Source: Rhodoluna limnophila (GTDB lineage Bacteria > Actinomycetota > Actinomycetes > Actinomycetales > Microbacteriaceae). Taken from it: 64,000 bases of DNA. Where the stretch lies: NCBI GenBank assembly GCA_945883505.1, contig CAMCXL010000004.1:62001-126000 (forward strand). The letters run 5' to 3'. How positions within the stretch are numbered: the first letter of the stretch is position 1; every line of letters starts with the position of its first letter. Below are positions 63,246-64,000 of the stretch, piece by piece. The notes under the pieces were generated by a model. The model was not told the DNA's origin. It saw only the letters and a program-made list of their open reading frames with translations, and made no database searches. A program made the position numbers and the translations under genes.

Positions 63246-64000
63246 TTCAGCAGGCCGTCGTAGTTGCGCTGCTGCATCTGAGCGCTGATTTGCTTGACAG
63301 TCTCAAGTCCAACACCCACGATGATCAAAATGGAAGTTCCACCGAACGGGAAGTTCTGGTTGGCGCCAACAAGTGAGAAGGCGATCAGAGGAATAAGAGC
63401 AATCAAACCTAGGTAGATCGAACCCGGGAAAGTAACTCGAGAAATTACATACTCAAGGAACTCAGTGGTTGGTCGGCCGGCACGAATACCAGGAATGAAT
63501 CCACCGTACTTTTTCATGTTGTCGGATACTTCTTCAGGGTTGAAGGTAATCGCAACGTAAAAGTAAGTGAAGCCAATGATCAAGAAGAAGTAAAGCGCCA
63601 TGTATAGCGGGTGATCTCCCTGAGTTAGGTAGTTAGAGACCCACTGAACCCATGGATCAACTCTTCCTTCGGCATCTGGCTGGTTGAACTGAGCAATCAA
63701 AGCTGGAAGGTATAGCAAGCTCGAAGCAAAGATAACCGGGATAACTCCAGCCATGTTTACCTTGATTGGAATGTAAGTGGACTGACCACCGTAGGTTCTT
63801 CTTCCAACCATGCGCTTTGCATACTGAACCGGAACACGTCTTTGGGACTGCTCGACCAGAACAACCAAACCAACGATTCCAACACCAACCACGATCACAA
63901 CAATCAGAGTCTCAATCGAACGAGTCTCAGCAATTGCCAAAAGTGAGGATGGGAAAGAAGATGCGATGGAAGCAAAAATAAGAAGCGACATACCGTTTCC
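63242..64000 (-). CDS. secY: Protein translocase subunit SecY (5' end outside window)
   Basis: SecY is the channel of the Sec translocon. The frame stays open to the window edge (Gly-Asn-Gly precede the track's Met, matching the conserved GNGMSLLIF), so the gene begins outside. The 252 visible residues cover roughly the C-terminal 60%: several membrane helices, the ribosome-docking loop ending VQYAKRMVGRRTYGGQSTYIPIKVN, MAGVIPVIFASSLL, and FNPEEVSDNMKKYGGFIPGIRAGRPT. The C-terminal tail has QQRNYDGLLK. adk overlaps the stop. Confidence 0.97.
   Translation of the reverse strand, partial: GNGMSLLIFASIASSFPSSLLAIAETRSIETLIVVIVVGVGIVGLVVLVEQSQRRVPVQYAKRMVGRRTYGGQSTYIPIKVNMAGVIPVIFASSLLYLPALIAQFNQPDAEGRVDPWVQWVSNYLTQGDHPLYMALYFFLIIGFTYFYVAITFNPEEVSDNMKKYGGFIPGIRAGRPTTEFLEYVISRVTFPGSIYLGLIALIPLIAFSLVGANQNFPFGGTSILIIVGVGLETVKQISAQMQQRNYDGLLK

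Overview
The window is a gene-dense stretch of chromosome, about 97% coding by eye. It comes from a high-G+C Gram-positive bacterium with only moderate G+C (lines I counted by hand run from about 37% to 55%). Several features point to Actinobacteria: the GuaB/GuaB3 pair, a DUF3817 gene next to guaA, a DUF6350 gene between sucD and purN, the long Ala/Glu tail on ribosomal protein L17, the short-lid adenylate kinase, and an alpha operon without rpsD. The compact layout, many 1-4 base overlaps, GTG/TTG starts and gene content fit a streamlined Microbacteriaceae of the Rhodoluna/Aquiluna (Luna) kind. That placement is my inference and was not searched. No rRNA, tRNA, insertion sequence, prophage or CRISPR array was seen.

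Layout. 1-3.5 kb (+): riboflavin operon ribD(partial)-ribE-ribBA-ribH plus a small membrane protein. 3.6-8.4 kb (+): an orphan N6-adenine-methylase-like gene, an ABC exporter, then kynU-kynA. 8.4-10.7 kb (-): glyA-folD behind a ZTP riboswitch. 10.8-11.8 kb (+): a 41-residue membrane protein and purU. 11.8-24.4 kb (-): a glycine-rich surface protein, icd, a heterodimeric ABC exporter, purN-purH, a DUF6350 protein and sucC-sucD. 24.4-29.6 kb (-): pcrA, a glycerophosphodiester phosphodiesterase, guaA and a DUF3817 protein. 29.6-33.5 kb (-): a split hexitol PTS (EIIC, EIIB, EIIA) with a zinc dehydrogenase and a DeoR regulator. 33.6-37 kb (-): SURF1, guaB3, guaB. 37.1-42.4 kb: livHMGF (+) facing a convergent binding-protein gene (-). 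42.7-48.3 kb: rarD, a CIRCE-controlled groES without groEL, a THUMP-like methyltransferase, a DUF4190 protein, HPr, enzyme I and a LysE exporter. 48.3-56.5 kb: glmS-acpS-alr-tsaE-tsaB-(rimI/tsaD fusion) (-), coaA (+) and glmM (-). 56.6-64 kb (-): rplM-rpsI, then secY(partial)-adk-map-infA-rpmJ-rpsM-rpsK-rpoA-rplQ-truA.

How the parts connect. One-carbon and purine metabolism recurs: glyA, folD, purU, purN, purH, guaA, guaB and guaB3 are all here, and the ZTP riboswitch senses a purine intermediate that builds up when 10-formyl-THF is short. Carbon supply comes from the hexitol PTS (with HPr and enzyme I also in the window), the branched-chain amino-acid-type ABC importer and tryptophan breakdown, feeding icd and sucCD. 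Cell-wall precursor genes (glmS, glmM, alr) sit with t6A tRNA-modification genes in one tightly overlapped operon.

Most interesting non-coding signals: (1) an rpsM leader with three stem-loops and a repeated hexamer allowing two exclusive folds; (2) the ZTP riboswitch, which also shows that the ORF-track glyA start is wrong; (3) at least nine genes lacking a ribosome-binding site whose start codon lies 6-7 bases after a TANNNT hexamer, indicating leaderless transcription; (4) a 22-bp perfect palindrome between rpsK and rpoA. Notable protein architectures are a secreted Ig-like domain fused to LivH, a RimI-TsaD fusion and a sequence-asymmetric ABC exporter pair. This is otherwise mostly core genome, and I found no clear new defence or mobile system.
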